A DNA stretch of 64,000 nt from Planctobacterium sp965279005. GTDB lineage: Bacteria > Pseudomonadota > Gammaproteobacteria > Enterobacterales > Alteromonadaceae. A program made the position numbers and the translations under genes. This document shows, one piece after another, positions 19,729-28,889 of the stretch. The number at the start of each line of letters is the position of its first letter. Position 1 is the stretch's first letter. Below the pieces are notes generated by a model, which was not told the origin of the DNA, did not search any database, and was given only the letters and a program-made list of their open reading frames with translations. The DNA lies in the NCBI GenBank assembly GCA_965279005.1, contig CBDIHK010000026.1, positions 558,001 to 622,000 on the forward strand, written 5' to 3'.

Positions 19729-19905
19729 TATCTCTCCCTGGGAACTTGGATAGGGGGAGTGTACGGGAAGGGGGTGGTATAGATCATTTAGCCTTTAGTT
19801 CTAAGTTATTTACTAATGAGTATAGCTAGGAAAAGGCAAAATTCTCATTTTCCATAAATGGAAAGAGGCACACGAATAGCTGGCAGGCATTTTTGCTGGA
19901 AAATA

Positions 19906-20184
19906 TCAGGCGTAGTCATCGAAGTGGGTCAGGCCATCGTCACCAATATAGACCCCTTCGTGGTGCGGCTCATCTTGGGCATCAGTTTGTTTCTTCTGTT
20001 TGCGTTTTTGCTTGCGCTTTTCTTCTTCCCTGGCATCCCTGTCTTCGGCATTGAGTACCCTTTCTTCGTCATTCAATTGGCGCATGGCAGCATCTTTGCT
20101 CACTTGCTGGACACGGTGATCTACCGGCTCAACACTGAGCTTGCCACCTTTTGGCAATATGTAGAACAGTAAATCACTTGACAT
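19906..20184 (-). CDS. Small charged protein of unknown function
   Basis: A 92-aa protein with a good ribosome site (GGAGTG 7 bp before the ATG). After a short beta-like start (MSSDLLFYILPKGGKLSVEP), the middle is a highly charged helix (residues about 40-70, EDRDAREEEKRKQKRKQKK). The tail EGVYIGDDGLTHFDDYA is acidic. No known domain was recognised. It lies alone upstream of the divergent his operon. Confidence 0.6.
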   Translation of the reverse strand: MSSDLLFYILPKGGKLSVEPVDHRVQQVSKDAAMRQLNDEERVLNAEDRDAREEEKRKQKRKQKKQTDAQDEPHHEGVYIGDDGLTHFDDYA

Positions 20185-20392
20185 TGATCACTCCAATAAG
20201 CTGGTCACTTTTTAACCACACAAATACTATATCGGCGCCTTCGCGAAAAAATCAAGGCTAATCGGCCATGGCTGTCACCGCGGATCTACCGCTCATATAC
20301 CAAAACTTACTTTGTTATGTCGATTTTGATAATTGCAATTATATCGCAGGTTGGTTATTGTGTTGCCACTGATTTAGATCATAAGCATACAA

Positions 20393-20443
20393 ATGACAGT
20401 AATAGGCCTGGAAGTAAACGTACACCACCATCACCTAGCATAA
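20393..20443 (+). CDS. hisL: his operon leader peptide
   Basis: A 16-aa frame encoding MTVIGLEVNVHHHHLA, with four consecutive histidine codons. It lies 120 bp upstream of hisG and is followed by alternative pairing segments (AACCTTTCAGG..., GGTGCTGGAAGGTT, ACCTTCC) and then a terminator. This is the classical His attenuation layout, with fewer His codons than the seven of E. coli. Confidence 0.9.
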   Translation: MTVIGLEVNVHHHHLA

Positions 20444-20498
20444 CCTTTCAGGTTGGTGCTGGAAGGTTATTGTGTACCTTCCGGCGGCAAAATTAGAT

Positions 20499-20530
20499 AC
20501 CCCCGGGAGGAGACTTCCGGGGGTTTTTAG
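20499..20530 (+). terminator. his operon attenuator terminator
   Basis: ACCCCCGG and CCGGGGGT form an 8-bp stem around GAGGAGACTT, followed by TTTTAGTTTTT. It lies between hisL and hisG. Confidence 0.9.
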
Positions 20531-20562
20531 TTTTTAGCAATACAAATTTTAGGAAATTATCC

Positions 20563-21468
20563 ATGACTGACCCGTCTCGATTACGTATCGCAGTGCAAAA
20601 ATCTGGTCGACTAAGCGAAAAGAGCATCCAGTTGCTGCGGGACTGCGGCATCAAACTTTCGATCCAAGACCGCTTACTCATGTCCCACTCAACCAACATG
20701 CCCATCGACCTGATGCGGGTACGGGACGACGATATCCCTGGATTGGTTATGGATGGGGTTGTGGATGTTGGTTTTATCGGTGAAAACGAATTAGAAGAAA
20801 AGATGCTGGAGCGGCAGGCCGCCGGAAAAGCCCACGGCTACCGCACCTTGCGGCATTTGCACTATGGCGGGTGCCGCCTGTCAATTGCTGTACCTAATGA
20901 ATTTGACTACAAAAGCGTGCACTCATTGTCAGGAAAAACCGTGGCGACGACCTACCCTTACCTGTTAGAACGCTATTTTGCAGAAAAAGGTGTTGACGCG
21001 AGTTGCGTAATGCTTACCGGTTCGGTTGAAGTGGCACCGCGGGCGGGTTTGGCTGATGCCATTTGTGACCTAGTCTCAACCGGTGCCACGCTAGAAGCCA
21101 ATGGCTTAAAAGAAGAGGAAGTAATTTTTCGCTCGAAAGCGGTGCTGATCCAACGGGAACAACCACTACCAGCCGCAAAACAAAACTTGATAGATACCCT
21201 GATGCCCCGCATCAAAGGTGTGTTACAAGCGAAAGAAAGCAAATACATTATGCTGCACGCCCCCAAAGCCCGCATCAATGAAGTCAAACAGCTACTACCG
21301 GGTTCGGAAAACCCAACGGTGCTGCCGCTAGCGGGCAATGGCAATGACGAAACCGTCGCCATCCACGTAGTGAGCCCGGAAACCTTGTTTTGGGAAACGA
21401 TGGAAAAACTGAAAGAAATCGGCTGCCGTTCCATCCTGGTATTGCCAATCGAAAAAATGATGGAATAA
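20563..21468 (+). CDS. hisG: ATP phosphoribosyltransferase
   Basis: First and feedback-inhibited step of histidine synthesis: condensation of ATP with PRPP. It has 301 aa, the long form with a C-terminal ACT-like regulatory domain (from about residue 225). LRIAVQKSGRLSEKS, the DVGFIGENEL loop and the PRPP-binding region DAICDLVSTGATLEANGL are present. The regulatory domain means no HisZ partner is needed. Confidence 0.97.
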   Translation: MTDPSRLRIAVQKSGRLSEKSIQLLRDCGIKLSIQDRLLMSHSTNMPIDLMRVRDDDIPGLVMDGVVDVGFIGENELEEKMLERQAAGKAHGYRTLRHLHYGGCRLSIAVPNEFDYKSVHSLSGKTVATTYPYLLERYFAEKGVDASCVMLTGSVEVAPRAGLADAICDLVSTGATLEANGLKEEEVIFRSKAVLIQREQPLPAAKQNLIDTLMPRIKGVLQAKESKYIMLHAPKARINEVKQLLPGSENPTVLPLAGNGNDETVAIHVVSPETLFWETMEKLKEIGCRSILVLPIEKMME

Positions 21469-21472
21469 CAAT

Positions 21473-22765
21473 ATGATTGACTGGAGCAGCTTAAACGCAG
21501 CAGGACAAGAACAAGCATTGGCTAGGCCCCAAAGCAGCCAAAGTGCACAAGTGGCCAATGCAGTTACTGCTGTGATTGAACAGGTAAAACAAGGCGGTGA
21601 CGCAGCGCTTAAAACCTTAACCGCCAAATTCGACCAAGTGGAATTACCGCAGTTGCAACTTGGGCAAGAAGCGTTAGATAAACTGGCCAATAGCTTGGAT
21701 GAAACCGTAAAAAGTGCCATAGACCTTGCCTTCGATAACATCCTGCAATTCCATGAAGCACAAGCCCCTCAAGATCGGTTTATAGAGACATCGCCAGGGG
21801 TCAATTGTGAAATGCGCTATGCACCACTTGGTACCGTCGGCTTGTATATTCCAGGCGGCACCGCGCCGTTGCCTTCGACAGTGCTCATGCTTGGGGTGCC
21901 AGCAATGGTCGCGGGCTGTGCCACCAAGGTATTGTGCACGCCCCCCAATAAAAGCGGCGGGATCCATCCAGCTATTGCCTACGCAGCGGTAAAATGCCAA
22001 ATTGACGCCGTTTACCTGGTAGGCGGCTCCCAGGCGATAGCAGCTTTGGCATTGGGAACAGAAAGCATCCCTAAAGCAGACAAAATTTTTGGCCCAGGCA
22101 ACGCCTATGTCACCGAAGCTAAGCAACAAGTTAGCCAATTGCCCGCGGGTCCTGCCATTGACATGCCCGCCGGCCCTTCCGAGGTGTTAGTGATCGCAGA
22201 TGCGCACGCTGATCCTGCGTTTGTGGCAGCCGACTTGCTGTCGCAAGCCGAACACGGCATTGATTCCCAAGCTGTCCTAGTATGTGATGACGCAGGGCAA
22301 ATTGCAGCGGTAAAACAGCAAGTAGCAGAGCAGCTGGCGCAGTTACCGCGACGCGAGATTGCGGTACAGGCCATGCAACATGCCCGTTACATTAAGTCCA
22401 ATGACATTGACCAGTCTATCGCGATTAGCAACCAATATGCCCCAGAACACTTGATTGTGCAGGTAGAACAGGCCAGGCGCTACCTTGCTGACCTAAAAAA
22501 TGCCGGTTCCATATTTTTAGGTGCATGGTCACCGGAATCTGCTGGTGATTATGCCAGCGGCACCAACCACGTGCTGCCAACCTACGGATACGCGCGCAAT
22601 CATTCCAGCCTGGGCTTGTTGGACTTCTATCGCCGTTACACAGTGCAGGAACTTAGCCGCCAGGGGCTGGAAAACATCGGCCCGGCCATAATGGCACTGG
22701 CTGGTGCAGAAGGTTTGGATGCACACCTCAACGCAGTTGCTATTCGTTTACAGGATTCCGAATAA
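21473..22765 (+). CDS. hisD: Histidinol dehydrogenase
   Basis: Zinc enzyme that oxidises L-histidinol to histidine in two NAD-dependent steps. It has 430 aa. The signature runs IDMPAGPSEVLVIADAHADP...DLLSQAEHG, and TYGYARNHSSLGLLDFYRRYTVQELS lies near the end. It begins 4 bp after hisG and its stop overlaps the hisC start (TAATGG). Confidence 0.97.
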   Translation: MIDWSSLNAAGQEQALARPQSSQSAQVANAVTAVIEQVKQGGDAALKTLTAKFDQVELPQLQLGQEALDKLANSLDETVKSAIDLAFDNILQFHEAQAPQDRFIETSPGVNCEMRYAPLGTVGLYIPGGTAPLPSTVLMLGVPAMVAGCATKVLCTPPNKSGGIHPAIAYAAVKCQIDAVYLVGGSQAIAALALGTESIPKADKIFGPGNAYVTEAKQQVSQLPAGPAIDMPAGPSEVLVIADAHADPAFVAADLLSQAEHGIDSQAVLVCDDAGQIAAVKQQVAEQLAQLPRREIAVQAMQHARYIKSNDIDQSIAISNQYAPEHLIVQVEQARRYLADLKNAGSIFLGAWSPESAGDYASGTNHVLPTYGYARNHSSLGLLDFYRRYTVQELSRQGLENIGPAIMALAGAEGLDAHLNAVAIRLQDSE

Positions 22766-23856
22766 TGGACATTAATTTCATTGAGAGCATCACTTGCGAC
22801 TTCGTTAAAACACTGCAGCCCTATGAATCAGCGCGCCGGTTGTTTAGCGGCGGACAATATTGGTTGAATGCCAATGAGTCGCCATTTAGCAATGAATTTG
22901 AAATAGACCAAAGGCGGTTCAACCGTTATCCCGACTGCCAGCCGCCTGCGGTCTTGCAAGCCTACGCTAGTTACGCGGGGTTGGTGCCGGAACAGGTATT
23001 GGTTTCCCGCGGTGCCGACGAAGGCATTGAACTGCTTATCAGGGCATTCTGTAACCCGGGCCGCGACCAGGTGTTAATTTGCCCACCGACCTATGGTATG
23101 TATGCCATTAGTGCCAGGACATTCAATGTCGGTGTGGCAAGCGCCCCCTTGCTGCCAGACTTCAGTTTGGATCTGGAAACAATGCAGCAGTTTGCTGAGT
23201 CAGGGCAAGCACCCAAATTGGTATTTTTATGCTCACCTAACAACCCCACAGGAACCCTGCTGCCGGAGGCACAAGTCAATGCAGTATTGGAAATGTTCCA
23301 GGGCAAGGCTTTGGTGGTGCTTGACGAGGCCTACATTGAGTTTTCAGTTGGCAACGCCTGGCACAACAAACTCACTGAGTATGGCAACCTAGTGGTACTG
23401 CGTACCTTGTCCAAAGCCTTTGCGCTTGCAGGGATCCGCTGTGGTTTTATCTTAGCAGCAGCGGAAATCATCCAAGTGTTATTGAAGGTCATTGCCCCCT
23501 ATCCGGTCCCAGATCCCGTGGCGCAAATCGCCAGCCAGGCGCTGTCAAGCCGAGGATTGGCACAAATGCAGAAGCAAGTGGCACAATTGCAACAGGAGCA
23601 AGGAGAACTTGCCAAAGCACTACAGCAATTCCCTGGATTCGAGTTGGTTGGAGGCCAAGCCGCTAACTTCATTTTATTCCGCACGCCTGAGAAAACAGCA
23701 TTGATGCAATACCTGGTGGACAATGGCATGTTGATCCGGGATCAATCAAAACAACTACAATTGCACGATTGCCTTCGTGTAAGCATTGGCACGCAGGAGC
23801 AAAACCGGCGGCTGCTGCAATTGATATCGACTTATTTTGAGGAAAAATCGCAATGA
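22765..23856 (+). CDS. hisC: Histidinol-phosphate aminotransferase
   Basis: PLP aminotransferase of fold type I, 363 aa. LNANESPF is the N-terminal signature, LCSPNNPTGTLL and VVLDEAYIEFS bind PLP, and TLSKAFALAGIRCGF contains the Schiff-base lysine. It is translationally coupled to hisD upstream and overlaps hisB by 4 bp (ATGA). Confidence 0.97.
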   Translation: MDINFIESITCDFVKTLQPYESARRLFSGGQYWLNANESPFSNEFEIDQRRFNRYPDCQPPAVLQAYASYAGLVPEQVLVSRGADEGIELLIRAFCNPGRDQVLICPPTYGMYAISARTFNVGVASAPLLPDFSLDLETMQQFAESGQAPKLVFLCSPNNPTGTLLPEAQVNAVLEMFQGKALVVLDEAYIEFSVGNAWHNKLTEYGNLVVLRTLSKAFALAGIRCGFILAAAEIIQVLLKVIAPYPVPDPVAQIASQALSSRGLAQMQKQVAQLQQEQGELAKALQQFPGFELVGGQAANFILFRTPEKTALMQYLVDNGMLIRDQSKQLQLHDCLRVSIGTQEQNRRLLQLISTYFEEKSQ

Positions 23857-24923
23857 GCCAACAAGCGATATTATTTATCGACCGCGACGGAACCTTGGTA
23901 GAAGAACCACCGGTCGACAAGCAACTAGACAGCTTGGAAAAATTGGTTTTTGAACCTGATGTCATACCTACCCTGCTAGCGCTGCAAGCGCAAGGCTTTA
24001 AGCTGGTCATGGTGTCAAACCAAGACGGCTTGGGCACTGACAGTTTCCCACAGGCGGATTTCGACGCCCCCCACGACAAAATGATGCAGCTATTTGAAAG
24101 CCAAGGGATCCATTTTGCCGATGTTTTGATTTGTCCGCATTTCGCTGAAGACAATTGCACCTGCCGCAAGCCCAAACTCGGCTTGGTACAGCCTTACCTC
24201 ACCGAAGGCAAAGTGGACTTTACCCGTTCCTATGTCATCGGTGACCGCGAAACCGATATGCAACTGGCGCAAAACATGGGGATCCGCGGAATTAGATACC
24301 AGCGCGGCGAATTGGGATGGCAACAAATCCAAACAACCTTAACCCAGCAAGGCCGCACAGCACAGGTCCTAAGGGCAACCTCAGAAACCCAAATTCAAGT
24401 AGATGTTGATTTGGATGTGCAGAAAAAGTCTAAAATCAGCACCGGTATCGGTTTTTTTGACCATATGTTGGATCAAATCGCGACCCACGGTGGGTTCACC
24501 ATGGATGTCTCGGTAAACGGGGACTTGCACATAGACGACCACCACTCGGTAGAAGATACCGCCTTGGCCATTGGCGAAGCCCTGCGCAAAGCCCTTGGCG
24601 ACAAGCGCGGCATCGGCCGTTTTGGCTTTGTTTTGCCGATGGATGAAGTCCGGGCTGAATGCGCCCTAGATATATCTGCGCGCCCATACCTGCAATTTAA
24701 TGCGAAATTTAGCGCCGATAAAGTAGGCGAACTATCCACCCAGATGGTGCCGCACTTTTTCCGCTCACTGGCTGACAGCATGGGCATATCGCTGCATTTA
24801 TCTGCCTCAGCGGGTAATGCCCACCACCAGGTGGAAAGCCTGTTTAAAGTCTTTGGCCGGGCTTTGCGCCAGGCGGTAACCAAGCAAGGCGATGTACTGC
24901 CCAGCAGTAAAGGAGCGCTTTAA
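23853..24923 (+). CDS. hisB: Histidinol-phosphatase / imidazoleglycerol-phosphate dehydratase
   Basis: A 356-aa fused enzyme as in E. coli. The N-terminal HAD phosphatase has LFIDRDGTLVEEPP (nucleophile Asp) and the zinc-binding CPHFAEDNCTCRKP loop. The dehydratase from about residue 165 has GIGFFDHMLDQIATHGG and DDHHSVEDTALAIGEAL, whose His/Glu residues bind manganese. It overlaps hisC by 4 bp. Confidence 0.97.
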   Translation: MSQQAILFIDRDGTLVEEPPVDKQLDSLEKLVFEPDVIPTLLALQAQGFKLVMVSNQDGLGTDSFPQADFDAPHDKMMQLFESQGIHFADVLICPHFAEDNCTCRKPKLGLVQPYLTEGKVDFTRSYVIGDRETDMQLAQNMGIRGIRYQRGELGWQQIQTTLTQQGRTAQVLRATSETQIQVDVDLDVQKKSKISTGIGFFDHMLDQIATHGGFTMDVSVNGDLHIDDHHSVEDTALAIGEALRKALGDKRGIGRFGFVLPMDEVRAECALDISARPYLQFNAKFSADKVGELSTQMVPHFFRSLADSMGISLHLSASAGNAHHQVESLFKVFGRALRQAVTKQGDVLPSSKGAL

Positions 24924-24924
24924 A

Positions 24925-25521
24925 ATGGCTAGCGATCTCGTCATAGTGCACACTGGCTGCGCCAATATCTCATCACTGAAATTTGCCATTGAGCGCTTGG
25001 GCTATGCTGTAACCGTATCGCAAGACACTGCCCGCATCGAGCAGGCCGACAAGGTATTTGTACCCGGCGTCGGCGCCGCGGCAGCAGCTATGCAGCAAAT
25101 TGAGCAAAAAGGCTTGCTCGATTGTTTGCGCAGCCTAGAGCAACCGGTACTGGGCATCTGTTTAGGCATGCAACTCCTCACAGAAACCTCGGAAGAGGGC
25201 AACACCCTTTGCTTGGGCAAGGTTGCGGCACAGGTAAAACAAATGCAGGCACCGGGCTTGAGGTTGCCGCATATGGGCTGGAACCAAATCAAGGTGGAAC
25301 AGAAAAACCCACTGTTTGATGGCATTGCCGATGGCACCTATTTTTATTTTGTGCACGGTTACTCAGTTGGGCTAGGCAAGCACACACTAGCATCCTGTGA
25401 ATACGGCGATAGCTTTTCCGCCGCCATCAAACAAGGCAACTTCCAGGGTGTGCAATTCCACCCTGAGCGCTCGAGCCAAGCGGGCGCCACTCTACTTAAA
25501 AACTTTATAGACAAGGTATAG
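24925..25521 (+). CDS. hisH: Imidazole glycerol phosphate synthase, glutaminase subunit
   Basis: Class I glutamine amidotransferase that supplies ammonia to HisF. The nucleophile is in VLGICLGMQLL, and the His/Glu pair is in GVQFHPERSS. The ATG at 24925, one base after the hisB stop and preceded by AAAGGAG, gives 198 aa; an upstream frame start inside hisB is not credible. Confidence 0.97.
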   Translation: MASDLVIVHTGCANISSLKFAIERLGYAVTVSQDTARIEQADKVFVPGVGAAAAAMQQIEQKGLLDCLRSLEQPVLGICLGMQLLTETSEEGNTLCLGKVAAQVKQMQAPGLRLPHMGWNQIKVEQKNPLFDGIADGTYFYFVHGYSVGLGKHTLASCEYGDSFSAAIKQGNFQGVQFHPERSSQAGATLLKNFIDKV

Positions 25522-25531
25522 GAGCCAAACT

Positions 25532-26269
25532 GTGGTCATCCCTGCAATAGATTTAATCGATGGCAAAGTCGTGCGCTTGTACCAAGGCGACTACGCCCAA
25601 AAAACCCAATACCAAATGGATCCAGTAGAGGTGGTACACGACTATGCCGGGCAAGGCGCGAAATGGTTGCATATCGTCGACCTCACCGGCGCCAAAGATC
25701 CTAAAAAGCGCCAGTTGTCGCTCATTTCAGATATGGTAGCCACCGGCAAAATGCAATTCCAGGCTGGCGGTGGTATCCGTGACGAAGCTGACGTCAACCA
25801 GCTGCTTGATATCGGCGTTAGCCGTGTGGTGATAGGCTCTATGGCAGTGAAATCACCGGAAAAAGTCCAAGACTGGATGCAGCAGTATGGGGCAGGGAAG
25901 TTTGTCCTGGCACTAGATGTCAATGTCAAACCCGATGGCAGCAAGGTGATTGCTACCCACGGCTGGCAAGAAGACAGTGGCGTTGAGCTTGCACCACTGC
26001 TGTCGGACTTCATTGCCATTGGTGCCCAACACGTGCTCTGCACTGACATTAGCAAAGACGGTACCTTGCAAGGTGCCAATGTGGCTATGTACCAGGAATT
26101 GGTGGCACAATTCCCACAAGTGTCCTGGCAGGCATCGGGCGGGATTGGTTCGCTGCGTGACATCCAAAATGTCCGTGACAGCGGTGCCCAAAACGTCATT
26201 TTGGGCAGGGCGCTGCTGGAAGGCAAATTCACCTTAAAACAAGCCATTGATTTGTGGGGGCAAGCATAA
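25532..26269 (+). CDS. hisA: ProFAR isomerase
   Basis: TIM-barrel isomerase that converts ProFAR to PRFAR, 245 aa. VIPAIDLIDGKVVRLYQGDY is the N-terminal phosphate-barrel signature with the catalytic Asp; the second Asp is in LCTDISKDGTLQG. It starts with GTG at 25532 behind AGGAGCC. The stop overlaps hisF through TAATG. Confidence 0.97.
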   Translation: MVIPAIDLIDGKVVRLYQGDYAQKTQYQMDPVEVVHDYAGQGAKWLHIVDLTGAKDPKKRQLSLISDMVATGKMQFQAGGGIRDEADVNQLLDIGVSRVVIGSMAVKSPEKVQDWMQQYGAGKFVLALDVNVKPDGSKVIATHGWQEDSGVELAPLLSDFIAIGAQHVLCTDISKDGTLQGANVAMYQELVAQFPQVSWQASGGIGSLRDIQNVRDSGAQNVILGRALLEGKFTLKQAIDLWGQA

Positions 26270-27042
26270 TGTTAGCGAGAAGGATAATCCCTTGTTTAGA
26301 CGTACGAGATGGCAAGGTAGTAAAGGGGGTACAATTCCGCAACCACGAAATTATCGGTGATATTGTGCCGCTAGCCCAACGCTACGCCCAAGCCGGTGCC
26401 GACGAATTGGTGTTTTACGACATTACTGCATCCAGCGACCAGCGGGTGGTGGATAAAAGCTGGGTGGAACGCATCGCCCAGGTGATTGATATCCCCTTCT
26501 GCGTTGCCGGTGGTATTAAATCTGTTGAAGATGCCCGGATCATCCTGGAAATGGGAGCCGACAAAATATCGGTAAACTCCCCTGCCCTCGCCCAGCCTGG
26601 ACTTATCACTGACCTAAACCAACGCTTTGGGCAGCAGTGTGTCGTCGTCGGTATTGATAGCTATTTCGATAAAGACAGCAACACCTACCAAGTCTACCAA
26701 TTCACTGGAGATGAAAGCCGCACCCAAAACACGGGACGGGAAACCGCCCAATGGGTAACAGAGGTGCAAGAGCGCGGCGCTGGTGAAATTGTGCTCAACT
26801 GCATGAACCAGGATGGGGTGCGCAAAGGCTACGATATCGAGCAACTCACTGCGATTCGGGATGTCTGTCAGGTCCCCTTGATTGCCTCAGGTGGCGCAGG
26901 TGCAATGGAACACTTTGCAGACGTGTTCCAACGTGCAGATGTCGATGGCGCCCTGGCGGCCTCCGTTTTCCACAAAGCCATTATTGATATCCCAGAACTG
27001 AAACAGTATTTAACCAAACAGAATATTGGAATGCGCGCATGA
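26269..27042 (+). CDS. hisF: Imidazole glycerol phosphate synthase, cyclase subunit
   Basis: TIM-barrel cyclase that forms IGP and AICAR with HisH, 257 aa. MLARRIIPCLDVRDGKVVKG and ELVFYDITASSD carry the catalytic aspartates and follow the HisA-like half-barrel repeat. The ATG overlaps the hisA stop; the in-frame upstream start inside hisA is rejected. Confidence 0.97.
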   Translation: MLARRIIPCLDVRDGKVVKGVQFRNHEIIGDIVPLAQRYAQAGADELVFYDITASSDQRVVDKSWVERIAQVIDIPFCVAGGIKSVEDARIILEMGADKISVNSPALAQPGLITDLNQRFGQQCVVVGIDSYFDKDSNTYQVYQFTGDESRTQNTGRETAQWVTEVQERGAGEIVLNCMNQDGVRKGYDIEQLTAIRDVCQVPLIASGGAGAMEHFADVFQRADVDGALAASVFHKAIIDIPELKQYLTKQNIGMRA

Positions 27043-27662
27043 TGATCCTCAATTTAGACAACCTCGACCAGCTGGCTTGGGAGAAGATGGACAACTTGCT
27101 GCCATGCGTAGTGCAAGACCAATACTCTGGCAGCATGCAGATGCTGGGTTACATGAACCGGGAAGCCTTGGAGCAGACATTGAACACTGGCAAGGTTACC
27201 TTCTTTAGCCGCAGTAAACAGCGGTTATGGATGAAAGGGGAAACCTCGGGCAACACCCTCGATCTCGTAGAAATATCCTGTGATTGTGACCAGGACGCAC
27301 TGCTAGCTTTGGTTCATCCACAAGGCCCAACCTGTCACTTGGGCAATCCTACGTGCTGGGACGAAGCCGGTGGTAGCGACATGGGCTTTATCGCCGATCT
27401 GGAAAAGCTATTGGCAAGCCGCAAAGACGCGGATCCTGAATCGAGTTATACGGCAAAACTCTACCAAAAGGGCATCAAACGGATTGCGCAAAAAGTGGGG
27501 GAAGAAGGGGTGGAGACCGCATTGGCGGCTACCGTTAAAGATCTTGATGAACTCAAAAATGAATCAGCAGACTTGCTATACCACCTGATGGTGCTGCTTC
27601 AGGCAAGCGGATTGAGTTTGGCCGATACCCTGGCTGTGCTTAGAAAAAGACACGGCAACTAA
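27039..27662 (+). CDS. hisI: Phosphoribosyl-AMP cyclohydrolase / phosphoribosyl-ATP pyrophosphatase
   Basis: A 207-aa fused HisIE. The N-terminal cyclohydrolase has MLGYMNREALEQTL, FFSRSKQRLWMKGETSGN and the metal site CDCDQDALL. The C-terminal pyrophosphatase has KRIAQKVGEEGVETALAA and NESADLLYHLMVLL. It overlaps the hisF stop by 4 bp and ends the eight-gene his operon. Confidence 0.97.
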   Translation: MMILNLDNLDQLAWEKMDNLLPCVVQDQYSGSMQMLGYMNREALEQTLNTGKVTFFSRSKQRLWMKGETSGNTLDLVEISCDCDQDALLALVHPQGPTCHLGNPTCWDEAGGSDMGFIADLEKLLASRKDADPESSYTAKLYQKGIKRIAQKVGEEGVETALAATVKDLDELKNESADLLYHLMVLLQASGLSLADTLAVLRKRHGN

Positions 27663-27673
27663 CCTACCAACCT

Positions 27674-27707
27674 AAGCCGGGACTGGATATGCGGCATGTC
27701 CCGGCTT
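27674..27707 (+). terminator. Hairpin after the his operon
   Basis: AAGCCGGGAC and GTCCCGGCTT form a perfect 10-bp stem with a 14-base loop, 12 bp after the hisI stop. The following sequence (ATACCTATT) is not a clean T-run, so termination may be partial or factor-dependent. Confidence 0.65.
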
Positions 27708-27722
27708 ATACCTATTGCATTA

Positions 27723-27742
27723 ATACCGATTCCATTAAGTAT
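27723..27742. repeat. 20-bp direct repeat, copy 1
   Basis: ATACCGATTCCATTAAGTAT occurs here and again, identical and in the same orientation, at 28330-28349. The two copies flank the orphan HicB-like gene. Confidence 0.75.
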
Positions 27743-27927
27743 TTTATTACTGCACTTTCCCACCCTCTGTGGCAAATCTCCTACAAAACCAAACAATATT
27801 TACCGACAGCTAAATTTCTAGGTGTAAAGTACGATACTTAAGTATAAGATTTGAGCAAAAGCAGTACTGGCTAGGTTATCTAACCTGTATAACCCCAGCA
27901 AGGCACAAACTAGGTTAGGATTCGGTA

Positions 27928-28128
27928 ATGGCGTCACTTTGTTACAAAGGTTTTTCTGGCACCATGGAGTTCCATCCAGAGGCATGTTATTTCTTCGGTA
28001 AGTTGGAACTGACCAGGGATAACGTATCTTACGAGGCTCCCACATTGGGCCAGTTGGAACAGAACTTTAAGAGCTCTGTCGATAACTACATTGCCGACTG
28101 TGCTGCGTTTGGTATTGAGCCCGGTTGA
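27928..28128 (+). CDS. Orphan HicB-like antitoxin-fold protein, N-terminal part only
   Basis: A 66-aa protein. LCYKGFSGTMEFHPEACYFFGKLELTRDNVSYEAPTLGQLEQNF fits the partial RNase-H-like HicB antitoxin fold. It stops after about 60 residues, where HicB normally continues into a DNA-binding ribbon-helix-helix or HTH domain. No hicA toxin frame was seen upstream or downstream. AGGATT precedes the ATG and a clean terminator follows, so it may be a functional solitary gene. It could also be the remnant of a lost toxin-antitoxin pair. Confidence 0.65.
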   Translation: MASLCYKGFSGTMEFHPEACYFFGKLELTRDNVSYEAPTLGQLEQNFKSSVDNYIADCAAFGIEPG

Positions 28129-28256
28129 GGGGAAACCTAAGCTGTTCAAAGCCCAGCCTTTTTTTGCAAAAATCTTCATTTTTGTGATCCCTACCCCGAG
28201 TGTTAGCGTAACTTAAGATAACACAATCCCATGTGTTATTTGTGTTCTCACTTTTG

Positions 28257-28279
28257 GCCCAGCTTTGCTGGGCTTTTTT
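28257..28279 (+). terminator. Terminator of the HicB-like gene
   Basis: GCCCAGC-TTT-GCTGGGC followed by six T. It lies about 130 bp after the HicB-like stop, on the same strand. Confidence 0.85.
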
Positions 28280-28329
28280 CTTGCTAAAACTCCATTTTTT
28301 CGCTGTTTTTACTGATTCTGTTAAGTTTT

Positions 28330-28349
28330 ATACCGATTCCATTAAGTAT
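28330..28349. repeat. 20-bp direct repeat, copy 2
   Basis: Second copy of ATACCGATTCCATTAAGTAT. Its right half overlaps the last codons and stop of the helical-repeat gene on the minus strand. Confidence 0.75.
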
Positions 28350-28854
28350 CGTAAATGCCAGTTTTTAGGATATTTCGGATCCGCGCTATTACTGAGGCAG
28401 CTTCTGAAGCTTGGGCTTCGGATAGTAGTGCGGCAACTTCTGCAATATGCTCTGGATAGTGCCTGGCGACCTCATGTAATCCATTGTAAGCCCAAGCGCG
28501 CACGAGTTTGTTTTTGTGGGCAATGTTGTCCTTAGCAAACTGCCAAGCAGCGTCCTTATCAGCCTCTGCAATAGCAAAAAATGGTAATGACTGCAAAATA
28601 TGCAGGCGGGTCTCCCAATGGCTTAGGCCAGGCAGGCTTGCAAAAATCTGTTGTTCTAGTTTGGGATCCAACATAAAGCCCTGCTCCAGGTGGAACTTAA
28701 GCAGCCAAGACGCAGGCCTTTGCATGGATTCACTGGCCAAGGCATTGACCATGTCAGCCTCGAAATCCCGTGAATCCTGGTAATGCCAGTAAGTCTCCGT
28801 TAGCTCCTCAACTGAGCTGGCATCACATAGCTGCAGGGCACTCGCTAACGACAT
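28342..28854 (-). CDS. Helical (HEAT-like) repeat protein of unknown function
   Basis: A 170-aa all-helical protein without signal peptide. Segments such as WETRLHILQSLPFFAIAEADKDAAWQFAKDNIAHKNKLVRAWAYNGLHEVARHYPE have the spacing of HEAT-type repeats. GGAGGACA precedes the ATG. It lies 35 bp upstream of btuF in the same direction as the B12 genes but does not look like a transport component. Its 3' end carries the second copy of the 20-bp repeat. Confidence 0.7.
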   Translation of the reverse strand: MSLASALQLCDASSVEELTETYWHYQDSRDFEADMVNALASESMQRPASWLLKFHLEQGFMLDPKLEQQIFASLPGLSHWETRLHILQSLPFFAIAEADKDAAWQFAKDNIAHKNKLVRAWAYNGLHEVARHYPEHIAEVAALLSEAQASEAASVIARIRNILKTGIYDT

Positions 28855-28889
28855 CTAGTCTTTGTCCTCCGTTGCAATCGGTTACTTAG

